Source: Pseudomonas putida
Lineage (GTDB): Bacteria; Pseudomonadota; Gammaproteobacteria; Pseudomonadales; Pseudomonadaceae
Reading direction: 5' to 3'
Assembly (NCBI RefSeq): GCF_028682475.1
Contig: NZ_JANHLE010000010.1
Span: 1 to 64,000 of the forward strand
Length of the DNA stretch: 64,000 nt
Shown here: piece after piece, positions 27,282 through 36,381 of the stretch
Position numbering within the stretch: the first letter of the stretch is position 1
Layout: the number at the start of each line of letters is the position of its first letter
The notes under the pieces: generated by a model
Told to the model about the DNA's origin: nothing
What the model saw: the letters and a program-made list of their open reading frames with translations, nothing else
Databases searched by the model: none
Translations under genes and position numbers: made by a program

Positions 27282-29501
27282 TCAGTACAGATCCACCGGG
27301 TCCACATCCAAAGACCAGCGCACCTGGCGCCCGGACGGCATTTGTTCCAACAGTAGCAACCAGGCACTGATCAGTCGATGCAAAGGCGCCCGTGCATTGG
27401 CCTGGAGCAATAGTTGTGCACGAAAACGCCCCGCACGTCGTTCCATCGGCGCCGGTACCGGGCCCAACAGCTCGATACCCTGCAGGTTGTGTTCGGCCAG
27501 CAACTGCTCTGCAGCGCTGCAGGCTTCGTCGAGGAAACTTTCAGCTTGCCCCGGTTTGTGCGCTTCGGCGCGCAGCAGGGCGAGGTGGGCAAACGGTGGC
27601 AGTCCCGCAGCGCGGCGCTCGCTCAGGGCCTGCTCGGCGAAGGCGAAGTAGCCCTGTTCGGTCAGTTGCACCAGCAGCGGGTGGTCGGCCAGATGGGTCT
27701 GGATGATTACCTTGCCGGGCTCTTCGGCGCGTCCCGCGCGGCCGGCGACCTGGACGATCAGCTGGGCCATGCGCTCGCTGGCGCGGAAATCGCCGGAGAA
27801 CAAGCCGCCATCGGCATCGAGGATCGCTACCAGGGTCACCCGCGGGAAGTGGTGTCCTTTGGCGAGCATCTGGGTGCCGACCAGGATGCACGGCTGGCCG
27901 CGCTGGATGGTGTTGAACAACTGGTTCATGGCGTCTTTGCGCGAGGTGCTGTCGCGGTCCACGCGCAGTACCGGGAAGTCGGGGAACAGAATGCTCAGGC
28001 GCTCTTCAGCCCGCTCGGTACCCGCGCCAACCGGGCGCAGGTCGACCTTGTTGCACTGCGGGCACTGGCGCGGCACACGCTCGTCGTAACCGCAGTGGTG
28101 GCAGCGCAGTTCGTTGGAGCGTTGATGCACGGTCATGCGCGCGTCGCAACGCGGGCATTCGGACATCCAGCCGCAGTCGTGGCACAACAGGGTCGGGGCA
28201 AAGCCGCGGCGATTGAGGAACACCAGCACCTGCTGGCCGGCGGCCAGGGTCTGGCCGATGGCTTGCTGCATGGGCCCGCTGATGCCGCTGTCCAGCGGTC
28301 GGCTCTTGACGTCCAGGCGCAGGAAGCGTGGCTGCTGGGCACCGCCAGCGCGCTGGGTGAGGCGCAGCAGGCCGTAGCGGCCGCTGTGGGCGTTGTGCAG
28401 GCTTTCCAGTGATGGCGTCGCCGAGCCGAGCAGAATCGGGATGTTTTCCTGACGTGCGCGCACCAGGGCCAGGTCGCGGGCGTGGTAGCGCAGGCCTTCT
28501 TGCTGTTTATAGGAGCCGTCGTGCTCCTCGTCGATGATGATCAGGCCGGGGTGTTTCATCGGCGTGAACAGTGCCGAGCGGGTGCCGATGATGATATCGG
28601 CCTCGCCGTCGCGGGCCGCCAGCCAGGCGTCCAGACGTTCGCGGTCGTTGACCGCCGAGTGCAGCAGGGCGATACGGGCGTTGAAACGCTGTTCGAAACG
28701 CGCCAGGGTCTGCGGCCCGAGGTTGATTTCCGGAATCAGGATCAGCGCTTGCTTGCCGGCTTCCAGGGTTTCGCGGATCAGTTGCAGGTACACCTCGGTC
28801 TTGCCGCTGCCGGTAACGCCGGCGAGCAGGAAGGCATGAAAGCTGTCGAACCCCGAACGCACAGCGTTGAAGGCGGCGCGTTGTTCGTCGTTGAGCGGCA
28901 GTTCCGGCTGGGCCAGCCAGTGTTCGTGGCGTTCCTGGGGCAGATGACGGCGCACTTCGACCTGAACCAGCGCTTTGGCCAGCAGCAGGTCGAGGCTGTC
29001 CTTGCTCAGCATCAGCTTGCTCAGCAGGGCGTGGGCGACGCCGTGGGGATGTTGTGCCAGGGTTGCCAGGGCTTCACGCTGGCGTGGTGCGCGGGCGATG
29101 CGCGGATCATCCAGGCGCGCGCCCGGGGCGATCTGCCAGAAGCGCTCCTGGCGGGCCTCGGCCGGTTCGCCCTGGCGCAACAGTACCGGCAGGGCCCAGC
29201 TCAGGGTGTCGCCAAGGCTGTGCTGGTAGTACTGGGCGGTCCACAGGCACAGTTTGAACAGCGCCGGGGGCAGCGGCGAGACCGGGTCGAGCAGGGCAAT
29301 GGCCGGCTTGAGTTTGTCGGCCGGAACCTCGCTCTTGTCGGTGATTTCGATCAGGATGCCGATCATCTCCCGCCGCCCGAAAGGCACGCGGATACGCATG
29401 CCCGGGGTCAGCGCCTGGCGCGCCATGCTCGCTGGCGCCCTGTAGTCGAACAGTCGCCGCAGGGGCGAGGGCAGGGCGAGGCGCAGAATGACGTCGGACA
29501 C
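27282..29501 (-). CDS. priA: Primosomal replication restart helicase PriA
   Basis: A 739-residue DEAD/H-type 3'-5' helicase that reloads the replisome at stalled forks. I choose a GTG start at [20 protein letters not shown], which matches the family N terminus; the open frame extends 29 codons further up without homology. Walker A is [12 protein letters not shown], and DEEH is in [14 protein letters not shown]. The two-zinc region has paired cysteines ([14 protein letters not shown] and [17 protein letters not shown]). It is divergent from rpmE. Confidence 0.95.
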   Translation of the reverse strand: MSDVILRLALPSPLRRLFDYRAPASMARQALTPGMRIRVPFGRREMIGILIEITDKSEVPADKLKPAIALLDPVSPLPPALFKLCLWTAQYYQHSLGDTLSWALPVLLRQGEPAEARQERFWQIAPGARLDDPRIARAPRQREALATLAQHPHGVAHALLSKLMLSKDSLDLLLAKALVQVEVRRHLPQERHEHWLAQPELPLNDEQRAAFNAVRSGFDSFHAFLLAGVTGSGKTEVYLQLIRETLEAGKQALILIPEINLGPQTLARFEQRFNARIALLHSAVNDRERLDAWLAARDGEADIIIGTRSALFTPMKHPGLIIIDEEHDGSYKQQEGLRYHARDLALVRARQENIPILLGSATPSLESLHNAHSGRYGLLRLTQRAGGAQQPRFLRLDVKSRPLDSGISGPMQQAIGQTLAAGQQVLVFLNRRGFAPTLLCHDCGWMSECPRCDARMTVHQRSNELRCHHCGYDERVPRQCPQCNKVDLRPVGAGTERAEERLSILFPDFPVLRVDRDSTSRKDAMNQLFNTIQRGQPCILVGTQMLAKGHHFPRVTLVAILDADGGLFSGDFRASERMAQLIVQVAGRAGRAEEPGKVIIQTHLADHPLLVQLTEQGYFAFAEQALSERRAAGLPPFAHLALLRAEAHKPGQAESFLDEACSAAEQLLAEHNLQGIELLGPVPAPMERRAGRFRAQLLLQANARAPLHRLISAWLLLLEQMPSGRQVRWSLDVDPVDLY

Positions 29502-29573
29502 GCGATGAATTCTCTGAAGGGGGTTACCAGGACCCGGCGAGCCTAGCAGACGACGGTCGGTGCAAGCGACAAC

Positions 29574-29601
29574 TTGCGTTGACAGCATGCTCTGGTATTA
29601 T
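29574..29601 (+). promoter_or_regulatory. Candidate extended -10 promoter for rpmE
   Basis: TATTAT (29596-29601) is preceded by TGG, giving an extended -10, with TTGCGT 16 bases upstream (29574-29579) as a fair -35. It lies about 70 bases before the rpmE start. A nearby TTGACA (29579-29584) is too close to that -10 to pair with it. Confidence 0.55.
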
Positions 29602-29669
29602 TCGCCGCCTAATTACGTGCGGTATTCAACAATGGTGTTGGGTGGCGGCACGCAGTCGAGGAAGTGACC

Positions 29670-29882
29670 ATGAAGCCAGAAATTCACCCGAATTATGAAG
29701 TAGTCGCAGTCACCTGCAGCTGCGGTAACAAGTTCGAAACTCGTTCGACCCTGTGCGCTCCGCTGGGTACCGACGTATGCAACGAGTGCCACCCGTTCTA
29801 CACCGGTAAGCAGAAGACTCTGGATACCGGCGGCCGTGTCAAGCGCTTCGAAGATCGCTTCGCAGCGTTCGGCAAGAAGTAA
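29670..29882 (+). CDS. rpmE: 50S ribosomal protein bL31 (zinc-containing form)
   Basis: A 70-residue large-subunit protein that bridges to the small subunit. The four zinc ligands Cys16, Cys18, Cys37 and Cys40 (VTCSCGN and [10 protein letters not shown]) are all present, so this is the zinc-binding C+ type, as opposed to the zinc-independent paralogue made under zinc starvation. I start at [13 protein letters not shown], with GAGG upstream; a GTG two codons earlier is also in frame. Its terminator appears to lie inside the next gene. Confidence 0.96.
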   Translation: MKPEIHPNYEVVAVTCSCGNKFETRSTLCAPLGTDVCNECHPFYTGKQKTLDTGGRVKRFEDRFAAFGKK

Positions 29883-29914
29883 GATTGCGCGTAGCCGGCC
29901 CGATGGGTTTGGCA

Positions 29915-30706
29915 ATGCTGCTGAAAAAGGCGTCCCTTGTGGGCGCCTTTTTTGTGGGCGCGATTTGGCAACTGCCGGCTCTGGCCTTCTGCCCGCTACC
30001 GGTCGATCCCCAGCTGGTCAGTGTGCGCCAGGTGGTCGATGGCGATACCTTGCGTCTGAATGATGGCCGCAGCGTACGACTGATTGGCATCAATGCCCCG
30101 GAAATCGGCCGCAAGGGCCGAACCAGCGAACCCTTCGCCGAGGCCGCTCGTCAGCGTTTGCAGGCCCTGGTCAAGGCCAGTGGGGCCGAGGTCGGGCTGG
30201 TGCCGGGCGTCGAGTCGAAAGACAAGTATGGGCGCACCCTGGCGCACATCTATGGCCGCTCTGGCGACAATTTTGAAGCACAACTGCTCAGCGAAGGCCT
30301 TGGCTATCGGGTTGCCGTGGCGCCGAATGTGTCCCTGAGCGAGTGTCAGCAGCAGGCCGAGCGTGCCGCTCGTCAGCGCAAGGCCGGTGTCTGGCGGCAA
30401 TCCCCTGTGATCCCGGCGGCACAGGTACGGCAATCCGGCTTTGCCTTGATCGGCGGAAAAGTCACGGGTATCGAGCGCAATCGCGGCGGTATCTGGATCG
30501 AAATCGACGATGCGCTGGTGCTTCAGGTCCCGGTGCGGTTGCAGCGCAATTTTCCTCCCGCCTTCCTTGATGGGCTCAAGAGCCGCAGCGTCGAGACGCG
30601 AGGCTGGGTGCTGGATCGTTCCCGCAAGGGCGGTCTGAAGGCCGGGCAGAAGCGCTGGTTGCTGCCTTTGACAGATCCTTCGATGCTGGAGCGGGTCGAA
30701 AGATAA
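29915..30706 (+). CDS. Secreted thermonuclease (SNase) family protein
   Basis: A protein of about 263 residues with a signal peptide (MLLKKASLVGAFFVG..., cleavage near residue 24) and a staphylococcal-nuclease-like domain. Key parts are VVDGDTLRL, RLIGINAPEIG, KDKYGRTLAHI and GLGYRVAV. The Asp, Arg and Glu residues of this fold appear conserved (DGDT, RLIGINAPE, KYGR). A second, shorter OB-like region follows at about 175-250. An alternative start at 29903 adds four residues. Unusually, the signal-peptide codons contain a perfect-looking intrinsic terminator, and no good ribosome-binding site is seen. Confidence 0.82.
   Translation: MLLKKASLVGAFFVGAIWQLPALAFCPLPVDPQLVSVRQVVDGDTLRLNDGRSVRLIGINAPEIGRKGRTSEPFAEAARQRLQALVKASGAEVGLVPGVESKDKYGRTLAHIYGRSGDNFEAQLLSEGLGYRVAVAPNVSLSECQQQAERAARQRKAGVWRQSPVIPAAQVRQSGFALIGGKVTGIERNRGGIWIEIDDALVLQVPVRLQRNFPPAFLDGLKSRSVETRGWVLDRSRKGGLKAGQKRWLLPLTDPSMLERVER
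29924..29953 (+). terminator. Strong intrinsic terminator after rpmE, inside the nuclease gene
   Basis: AAAAAGGCG-t-CCC / GGG-CGCCTTTTTT forms a 12-bp stem with a single bulge, a TTGT loop and six Ts, about 40 bases after the rpmE stop. It coincides with codons 4-13 (K-K-A-S-L-V-G-A-F-F) of the nuclease gene. Confidence 0.8.
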
Positions 30707-30709
30707 AAA

Positions 30710-30742
30710 ATTGTGGACATTTTTTTCTTCGATTGTACACAT
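30710..30742. repeat. Imperfect 11-base direct repeats upstream of maeB
   Basis: ATTGTGGACAT (30710-30720) and ATTGTACACAT (30732-30742) agree at 9 of 11 positions and start 22 bases apart, two helical turns. They lie in the AT-rich 5' part of the maeB upstream gap, just after the nuclease stop. This is a candidate regulator site; no known regulator is assigned. Confidence 0.4.
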
Positions 30743-30884
30743 TGAAACCCTTGCGGGCTGCGGCTCTTGGCGGAAAGTCGTAGGTTAAAGGCCTTGACAC
30801 AAGTGACCGACCAGTCTTGTCGGCCCTTTGCTCTTTGCGTATCCTCGGCGGTCCGTCAGAACAGTAAATAGCGGAATGCCCACC

Positions 30885-32153
30885 ATGTCAGATTTGAAAA
30901 CCGCCGCTCTCGAATACCATGCTCAGCCTCGTCCGGGGAAACTGAGCGTCGAGCTCACCAAACCTACCGCGACTGCTCGCGACCTGGCGCTGGCCTACAG
31001 CCCTGGCGTGGCCGAGCCGGTACGTGAAATTGGTCGCGATCCGGAGCTGGCCTACAAGTACACCGGCAAGGGCAATCTGGTAGCAGTCATTTCCGACGGC
31101 ACCGCCATCCTTGGCCTGGGTAACCTCGGCCCACTGGCATCCAAGCCGGTCATGGAAGGCAAGGGCGTTCTGTTCAAGCGTTTCGCCGGCATCGACGTTT
31201 TCGACATCGAAGTCGAATCGGAGAGCCCACAGGCTTTCATCGACACCGTCCGCCGCATCTCCATCACTTTCGGTGGCATCAACCTGGAAGATATCAAAGC
31301 GCCTGAGTGCTTCGAGATCGAGCGCGCCCTGATCGAACAGTGCGACATTCCGGTATTCCACGATGACCAGCACGGCACCGCGATCGTGACCGCCGCCGGC
31401 ATGATCAACGCCCTGGAAATCGCCGGTAAAACCCTGGCTGACGCCAAAATCGTCTGCCTGGGCGCCGGCGCTGCCGCCATCTCCTGCATGAAGCTGCTGG
31501 TGAGCATGGGCGCGCAGATCGAGAACATCTTCATGGTTGACCGTACTGGCGTGATCCACGCTGGCCGTGACGACCTGAATCAGTACAAGGCGGTCTTCGC
31601 CCACGCGACCGACAAGCGCACCCTGGCTGACGCGCTGGACGGCGCTGACGTGTTCGTGGGTCTGTCCGGCCCGAACCTGCTGAGCGCTGAAGGCCTGAAG
31701 TCGATGGCGCCAAACCCGATCGTCTTCGCCTGCTCCAACCCTGATCCGGAAATTTCCCCGGAACTGGCGCACGCTACCCGCAGCGACGTGATCATGGCCA
31801 CCGGTCGTTCCGACTACCCGAACCAGGTCAACAACGTACTGGGCTTCCCGTTCATCTTCCGTGGTGCCCTGGACGTTCGCGCCAAGCGCATCAACGAAGA
31901 GATGAAGATCGCCGCCGCCAACGCCCTGAAAGACCTGGCCAAGCTGCCAGTGCCTAAGGAAGTTTGCGCAGCTTACGGCGTTGAAGCGCTGGAATTCGGT
32001 CGTGAGTACATCATTCCGAAGCCAATGGATGCCCGTCTGATCACCGTGGTTTCCGATGCCGTGGCCAAGGCCGCGATCGAAACCGGCGTGGCGACCCTGC
32101 CGTATCCGCAGAACTACCCGCTGAAAAGTGTGGATGACGTGTTCAACGGCTAA
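30885..32153 (+). CDS. maeB: NADP-type malic enzyme (short form)
   Basis: A 422-residue malic enzyme that oxidatively decarboxylates malate to pyruvate, supplying NADPH and linking the TCA cycle to pyruvate. Signatures are LAYSPGVAEP, GTAILGLGNLGPLASKPVMEGK, VFHDDQHGTAIV and the Rossmann motif LGAGAAAISCMKLL. It lacks the phosphotransacetylase-like C-terminal domain of the 760-residue E. coli MaeB, so it is the short form. I use MSDLKTAALEYH; another ATG lies three codons earlier. A TTGACA at 30794-30799 lies upstream, but no good -10 follows it. Confidence 0.93.
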   Translation: MSDLKTAALEYHAQPRPGKLSVELTKPTATARDLALAYSPGVAEPVREIGRDPELAYKYTGKGNLVAVISDGTAILGLGNLGPLASKPVMEGKGVLFKRFAGIDVFDIEVESESPQAFIDTVRRISITFGGINLEDIKAPECFEIERALIEQCDIPVFHDDQHGTAIVTAAGMINALEIAGKTLADAKIVCLGAGAAAISCMKLLVSMGAQIENIFMVDRTGVIHAGRDDLNQYKAVFAHATDKRTLADALDGADVFVGLSGPNLLSAEGLKSMAPNPIVFACSNPDPEISPELAHATRSDVIMATGRSDYPNQVNNVLGFPFIFRGALDVRAKRINEEMKIAAANALKDLAKLPVPKEVCAAYGVEALEFGREYIIPKPMDARLITVVSDAVAKAAIETGVATLPYPQNYPLKSVDDVFNG

Positions 32154-32172
32154 GCCGTTGTAGCGTTGTAAC

Positions 32173-32207
32173 AAAAAGCCCCGGCTCGCGAGAGTCGGGG
32201 CTTTTTT
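32173..32207 (+). terminator. Intrinsic terminator of maeB
   Basis: AAAAAGCCCCG / CGGGGCTTTTTT arms form a GC-rich stem followed by six Ts, 20 bases after the maeB stop. Confidence 0.9.
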
Positions 32208-32239
32208 GTGGGTGCCTGGCTGTGAATCTGTTTTGCCTT

Positions 32240-32301
32240 CATCGCCGGCAATGCCGGCTCCCACATATGGGCTTGTGTGGGAGCCGGCGTTGCCGGCGAT
32301 G
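32240..32301. repeat. Paired REP palindrome (GCCGGC type)
   Basis: Two inverted arms of about 27 bases (32240-32266 and 32275-32301), differing at two positions, lie between convergent maeB and ponA. The core matches the elements at 20151, 50603 and 61098. Confidence 0.92.
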
Positions 32302-32312
32302 GGCCCTGGATA

Positions 32313-34763
32313 TCAGAACAGGTCGATCGGCGCCGCTTCATCCGCCGGCAGCGGGCTGCCCGGTGCCGAACCATTGAGCTCGTTGACCGATGGCGGCGTG
32401 TCCTCGGCCTTGAACAGCTCGAAGTAGGCGTTCGGCGTGCTCGGCGTTGCCGCCCGGCCACTGACCGGATCAACCCGCAGGCTGAGGATGCCTTCCGGCT
32501 CGGCCGGAGCATGGTTCGGTTTGTCCTTGAGCGCCGGGCCCATGAAGTTCATCCAGATCGGCAACGCCACGGTGCCACCGTACTCGCGGCGGCCCAGGGT
32601 TTCCGGCTGGTCGAAACCACTCCAGACGGTGGTCACCAGATCGGCGTTGTAGCCGGAGAACCAGGCGTCCTTGGATTCGTTGGTGGTGCCGGTCTTGCCC
32701 GCAAGGTCAGTGCGGCCCAGGGCCAGGGCGCGCCGCCCGGTACCCCGCTTGATCACATCCTGGAGCATGCTGGTGAGGATGTAGGTGGTGCGCCCGTCGA
32801 TGATGCGTTCGGCCACTGCTGGCGCCTGCGGGAAGGCAGGCTGATTGCTGGCAGGCGTGGCAGCCGCTTCGCCAGGGAACTGCGTACTGATCGGCGCTTC
32901 TGGCGCGGCGATACCGGCTGCGACCTGTTCCGCTTGCGGCACCCGGGGCGGGTTGGCGGTGAACAGGGTTTCGCCGTTGCGGCTTTCGATGCGTTCGATC
33001 AGATAGGGAGTGATCTTGTAGCCGCCGTTGGCAAAGGTGCTCCAGCCCGTGGCGATTTCCATCGGGGTCAGGGTGGCGGTGCCCAGGGCCAGGGACAGGT
33101 TGGGCGGCAGGTCCTGCTTGTTGAAGCCGAACTTGCTGATGTAGTCGATGGTCGGGCCGACACCCATGGCCTGCAGCAGGCGGATCGACACCAGGTTGCG
33201 CGACTTGTACAGCGCTTCACGCATGCGGATCGGGCCAAGGAAGGTGTTGGTGTCGTTCTTCGGACGCCAGACCTTGTCCAGGTATTCGTCGACGAACACG
33301 ATCGGCGCGTCGTTGACCAGGCTGGCGGCGGTGTAGCCGTTGTCCAGTGCGGCGCTGTAGACGAATGGCTTGAAGCTCGAGCCCGGCTGACGCTTGGCCT
33401 GCATGGCGCGGTTGTAGTTGCTCTGCTCGAAGGAGAAGCCGCCAACCAGGGCGCGGATGGCGCCGGTATTGGGGTCAAGCGAGACCAGTGCGCTTTGCGC
33501 GCCCGGCACCTGACTGAACTTCAGGTTGCCGTTGTCCAGGCGCTGGACGCGGATCAGGTCGCCGACCTGGGCAACGTCAGACGGTTGTTGCGGCGCACGC
33601 CCCTGGCTGTTGGTGTTGAGGAACGGACGGGCCCATTTCATGGTGTCCCAGGCCACATGCTCCAGGGTGTCGGCGCGGGTCAGCACCTGCAGGCCGGTCT
33701 TGTCGACCTGAGTGACAATCACGGGCTCCAGGCCGCCCAGCGGGCGCTGTTTGCCAAGTTCCTGCAGCCAGGCGGCGTGGGTCTTGCCCGGGAAGCGTGC
33801 TTCGGGGCCGCGATAGCCGTGGCGCTCATCGTAGGCGCTGAGGCCGTCGAGCACGGCCTTGTTGGCGATTTCCTGCAGGTCGCTCGGAACCGTGGTGGTG
33901 ACCCGGAAACCTTCGGTGTAGGCGTCGCTACCGTAACGGCCAACCATTTCGGCGCGGGCCATTTCGGCAATATAAGGGGCACGGACTTCTGGCGTCGGCA
34001 CGTGGTAGCTGGCGTTGATCGGCTCGGCCAGGGCGGCCTGGTAGCTCGCCTCATCAATCTTGCCCAGCTTGTACATGCGCCCGAGGATCCAGTCGCGGCG
34101 CTCTTTGGCGCGCACCGGGTTGGCCAGCGGGTTGAAGCGCGACGGCGCCTTGGGCAGACCGGCGATCATGGCCATCTGCGCCAGGCTGATGTCGCGGATC
34201 GACTTGCCGTAATACACCTGGGCCGCCGCTTCGATGCCGTAGGCACGGTTACCCAGGTAGATCTTGTTGACGTACAGCTCGAGAATCTCGTCTTTGGTCA
34301 GCTCGCGTTCGATCTGCAAGGCCAGGAGGATTTCGTTGGTTTTGCGCGAGAAGCTGCGTTCGCTGCTGAGGAAGAAGTTCTTCGCCACCTGCATGGTGAT
34401 GGTGCTGCCGCCGGTTTGAATGTGCCCGGACTTGAGCAATTGTGTTGCAGCACGCATCAGGCTACTGGGGTCGACCCCGTAGTGATTGGCGAAATTGTCG
34501 TCTTCGGCCGAGAGCAAAGCCTGGATGAAATGCGGCGGAATGTCGGCGAAACGGATGGGAGAACGGCGCATCTCACCAAACTCGGCGATCAGTTTTCCGT
34601 CGCTGCTGTAGACCCGCAAAGGGATCTGCAACTGGATGCTTCTGAGGGCCTCTACCGAGGGCAAGCTGGGGCTAAGATACAGAAACGCGCCGCTCAGACC
34701 GAGCACGATTGCGCAAATGACTGCGACGAAAGACCACCAGAAGAACTTCAGCAGGCGTATCAA
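32313..34763 (-). CDS. ponA: Penicillin-binding protein 1A (bifunctional class A PBP)
   Basis: An 816-residue peptidoglycan synthase. Signal anchor: about 10-29. GT51 domain: SAEDDNFANHYGVDPSSLMRA, GGSTITMQVAKNFFLS and KDEILELYVNKIYLGNRAYG. An OB-like insertion follows near residues 315-420. The transpeptidase domain has the SxxK motif in PGSSFKPF, an SxN-type motif near YKSRNLVS, and KTGT in LAGKTGTTNES. The disordered C terminus is rich in Pro/Ala/Glu. Divergence from pilM is the standard arrangement in pseudomonads. Confidence 0.96.
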   Translation of the reverse strand: MIRLLKFFWWSFVAVICAIVLGLSGAFLYLSPSLPSVEALRSIQLQIPLRVYSSDGKLIAEFGEMRRSPIRFADIPPHFIQALLSAEDDNFANHYGVDPSSLMRAATQLLKSGHIQTGGSTITMQVAKNFFLSSERSFSRKTNEILLALQIERELTKDEILELYVNKIYLGNRAYGIEAAAQVYYGKSIRDISLAQMAMIAGLPKAPSRFNPLANPVRAKERRDWILGRMYKLGKIDEASYQAALAEPINASYHVPTPEVRAPYIAEMARAEMVGRYGSDAYTEGFRVTTTVPSDLQEIANKAVLDGLSAYDERHGYRGPEARFPGKTHAAWLQELGKQRPLGGLEPVIVTQVDKTGLQVLTRADTLEHVAWDTMKWARPFLNTNSQGRAPQQPSDVAQVGDLIRVQRLDNGNLKFSQVPGAQSALVSLDPNTGAIRALVGGFSFEQSNYNRAMQAKRQPGSSFKPFVYSAALDNGYTAASLVNDAPIVFVDEYLDKVWRPKNDTNTFLGPIRMREALYKSRNLVSIRLLQAMGVGPTIDYISKFGFNKQDLPPNLSLALGTATLTPMEIATGWSTFANGGYKITPYLIERIESRNGETLFTANPPRVPQAEQVAAGIAAPEAPISTQFPGEAAATPASNQPAFPQAPAVAERIIDGRTTYILTSMLQDVIKRGTGRRALALGRTDLAGKTGTTNESKDAWFSGYNADLVTTVWSGFDQPETLGRREYGGTVALPIWMNFMGPALKDKPNHAPAEPEGILSLRVDPVSGRAATPSTPNAYFELFKAEDTPPSVNELNGSAPGSPLPADEAAPIDLF

Positions 34764-34939
34764 GGCTTTTGGGCGTCCAGATAAAAGAGTGGGTTGCGCG
34801 CAGGGCCAGCGGACAAGGAAAAACGCTGGGCATTATAAGCATTTTTCGCACGGTCGCGTTATTGCCGCGCCCGTCAGGGAATCAGCCAGGTTTGACGGGG
34901 CATAGCCCCTGTTGACCTGCAGCGATCAAGGGAAAACCG

Positions 34940-35866
34940 ATGCTTGGACGTCTGGGCAAGGATGCCGGTTCACTTCTGGGGATAGAAATTACCCCGCCAT
35001 TCATCAGGCTGGTGCGTCTGCACCGCCACCGCGGCCGTTACCACGTGCAGGCCTGGGCGCTTGAGCCCTTGCCGGCGACGGCCATGCACAATGGCTGGAT
35101 TGCTGATCCCGAGCAGGTCGGGGCGGCCTTGCTTGAGGCGGTCCGGCGTGGTGCAGGGAAGGTGCGCAGGGCCGCCGTTGCGCTGCCAGCCGGACTGGTA
35201 ATCGAAAAGCTGCTGTCGATGCCGGCAGATCTGGACGACGAGGCGATTGCCGGGCGTCTGCCAGCCGATGCCGGTCAGTTCGTGCCTTTTGCGCTTGAGG
35301 ATGCGGCAATCGACTTTCAGGTCATGGGCCCTGATCCTGACCAGTCGCAGCACCAGCGGGTGCTCGTTGCCGCTTGTCATCTGGCGTTGCTGGAAGTGCT
35401 CCAGGCCAGCCTTGAACTCGCTGGTATACGGGCCTGTGTGGTTGAGCCCGACAGTCACGCCTTGCAGCGTGCGTTACAGGCGGATGGCCTGTTACTGCAA
35501 GTCGAAGCCGATGTCCTGGTGATTCACGAGCGGGATGAAGGGGCTGTGTCGGTGCGTCGCGAAGTCCGACTGCCTGCCCAGAGGGGCTTTGCTCAGTCGT
35601 TGGCGACGGCTGTGGACAACTACCTGTTGTCCAGCCCGGGGAGGGCATTGCCGGATCAGGTGCTGCTCGCAGGGGCCGCTGCGCTGGATCCGGACTTGCC
35701 CCGGCACCTGCAGCAGCGCCTGGGCCTCGAGGTACGTCATGCCGATCCATTCAAACATCTACTCCTGGCGCCAGGTCTGCAGTCCTGCGCTTTGACGGCG
35801 CAAGCCTCGTGCCTTGCAGTCGCTTGCGGGTTGGCAATGCGCGAGGACGATCGATGCCTGGCTTGA
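34940..35866 (+). CDS. pilM: Type IV pilus inner-membrane platform protein PilM (short form)
   Basis: A 308-residue actin-like ATP-binding protein that sits on the cytoplasmic face and binds the PilN N terminus. The N-terminal LLGIEITPPFIRLVRL is the phosphate-1-like strand of the actin fold. Later segments such as VVEPDSHALQRAL and ACGLAMRED near the end match PilM. It is shorter than the roughly 354 residues of P. aeruginosa PilM. It starts the pilM-pilN-pilOP-pilQ operon and overlaps pilN by 13 bases. Confidence 0.87.
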   Translation: MLGRLGKDAGSLLGIEITPPFIRLVRLHRHRGRYHVQAWALEPLPATAMHNGWIADPEQVGAALLEAVRRGAGKVRRAAVALPAGLVIEKLLSMPADLDDEAIAGRLPADAGQFVPFALEDAAIDFQVMGPDPDQSQHQRVLVAACHLALLEVLQASLELAGIRACVVEPDSHALQRALQADGLLLQVEADVLVIHERDEGAVSVRREVRLPAQRGFAQSLATAVDNYLLSSPGRALPDQVLLAGAAALDPDLPRHLQQRLGLEVRHADPFKHLLLAPGLQSCALTAQASCLAVACGLAMREDDRCLA

Positions 35867-36381
35867 ATCTGCTGCCCTGGCGGGAGCAAAAGCTTCAGGC
35901 CGGTATCCGCCGCATGCAGCTGGCGCTGCTCGGCGTAGGGCTGATGGCGGTTCTTGTTACCGTGCTGGCGGATCTTCTGGGGCGCCAGGCGCAGCAGCGC
36001 CAGATCGTCGAGAACGCCGCGATCCAACAGGTTATCGACGGCTTCGATGCACAGTTGGTGCAGATAGCGCAGCACAAAATTGAGCAGGAGCAGATCCAGG
36101 GTAGGCTGCAGGCGCTGGAGTCTCTGCAGGGCAAGCGCGTGTTTCTGGTGGATCTTCTTAAGCAGCTTGAACGCGTTGTGCCCCCTGGGGTGCAGCTCAC
36201 GGCGCTGACGCGGCAAGGCGCGCGCCTGCATATCCACGGGCTGGCGCATTCCGGTTCATTGGTCGCGCAACTGTTGCGCAACCTTTCTGATGCGCTCGGT
36301 AAGGCCGAGTTGCAGCAAATGAAGGCAGTGGATGAGGGGGAGACGTTCGAGCTGAGCGTGACCTTGAGGGGCGAGTCTTGA
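35854..36381 (+). CDS. pilN: Type IV pilus assembly protein PilN
   Basis: A 175-residue bitopic protein. It begins MPGLNLLPWRE, matching the INLLPWR-type peptide through which PilN binds PilM, so I start it here inside the end of pilM. One membrane segment follows (about 24-42, ALLGVGLMAVLVTVLADLL). A coiled-coil stretch and a small periplasmic ferredoxin-like domain (VPPGVQLTALTRQG...) complete it. Four-base overlap with the next gene. Confidence 0.9.
   Translation: MPGLNLLPWREQKLQAGIRRMQLALLGVGLMAVLVTVLADLLGRQAQQRQIVENAAIQQVIDGFDAQLVQIAQHKIEQEQIQGRLQALESLQGKRVFLVDLLKQLERVVPPGVQLTALTRQGARLHIHGLAHSGSLVAQLLRNLSDALGKAELQQMKAVDEGETFELSVTLRGES

Noticed and set aside
29579..29601. TTGACA plus TATTAT as a consensus promoter of rpmE
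   Set aside because: The spacer would be only 11 bases. The extended -10 with TTGCGT at 16-base spacing is the better reading.
32277..34784. An 835-codon plus-strand frame antisense to ponA
   Set aside because: PBP1A motifs on the other strand are complete. The plus-strand frame begins inside a REP element.
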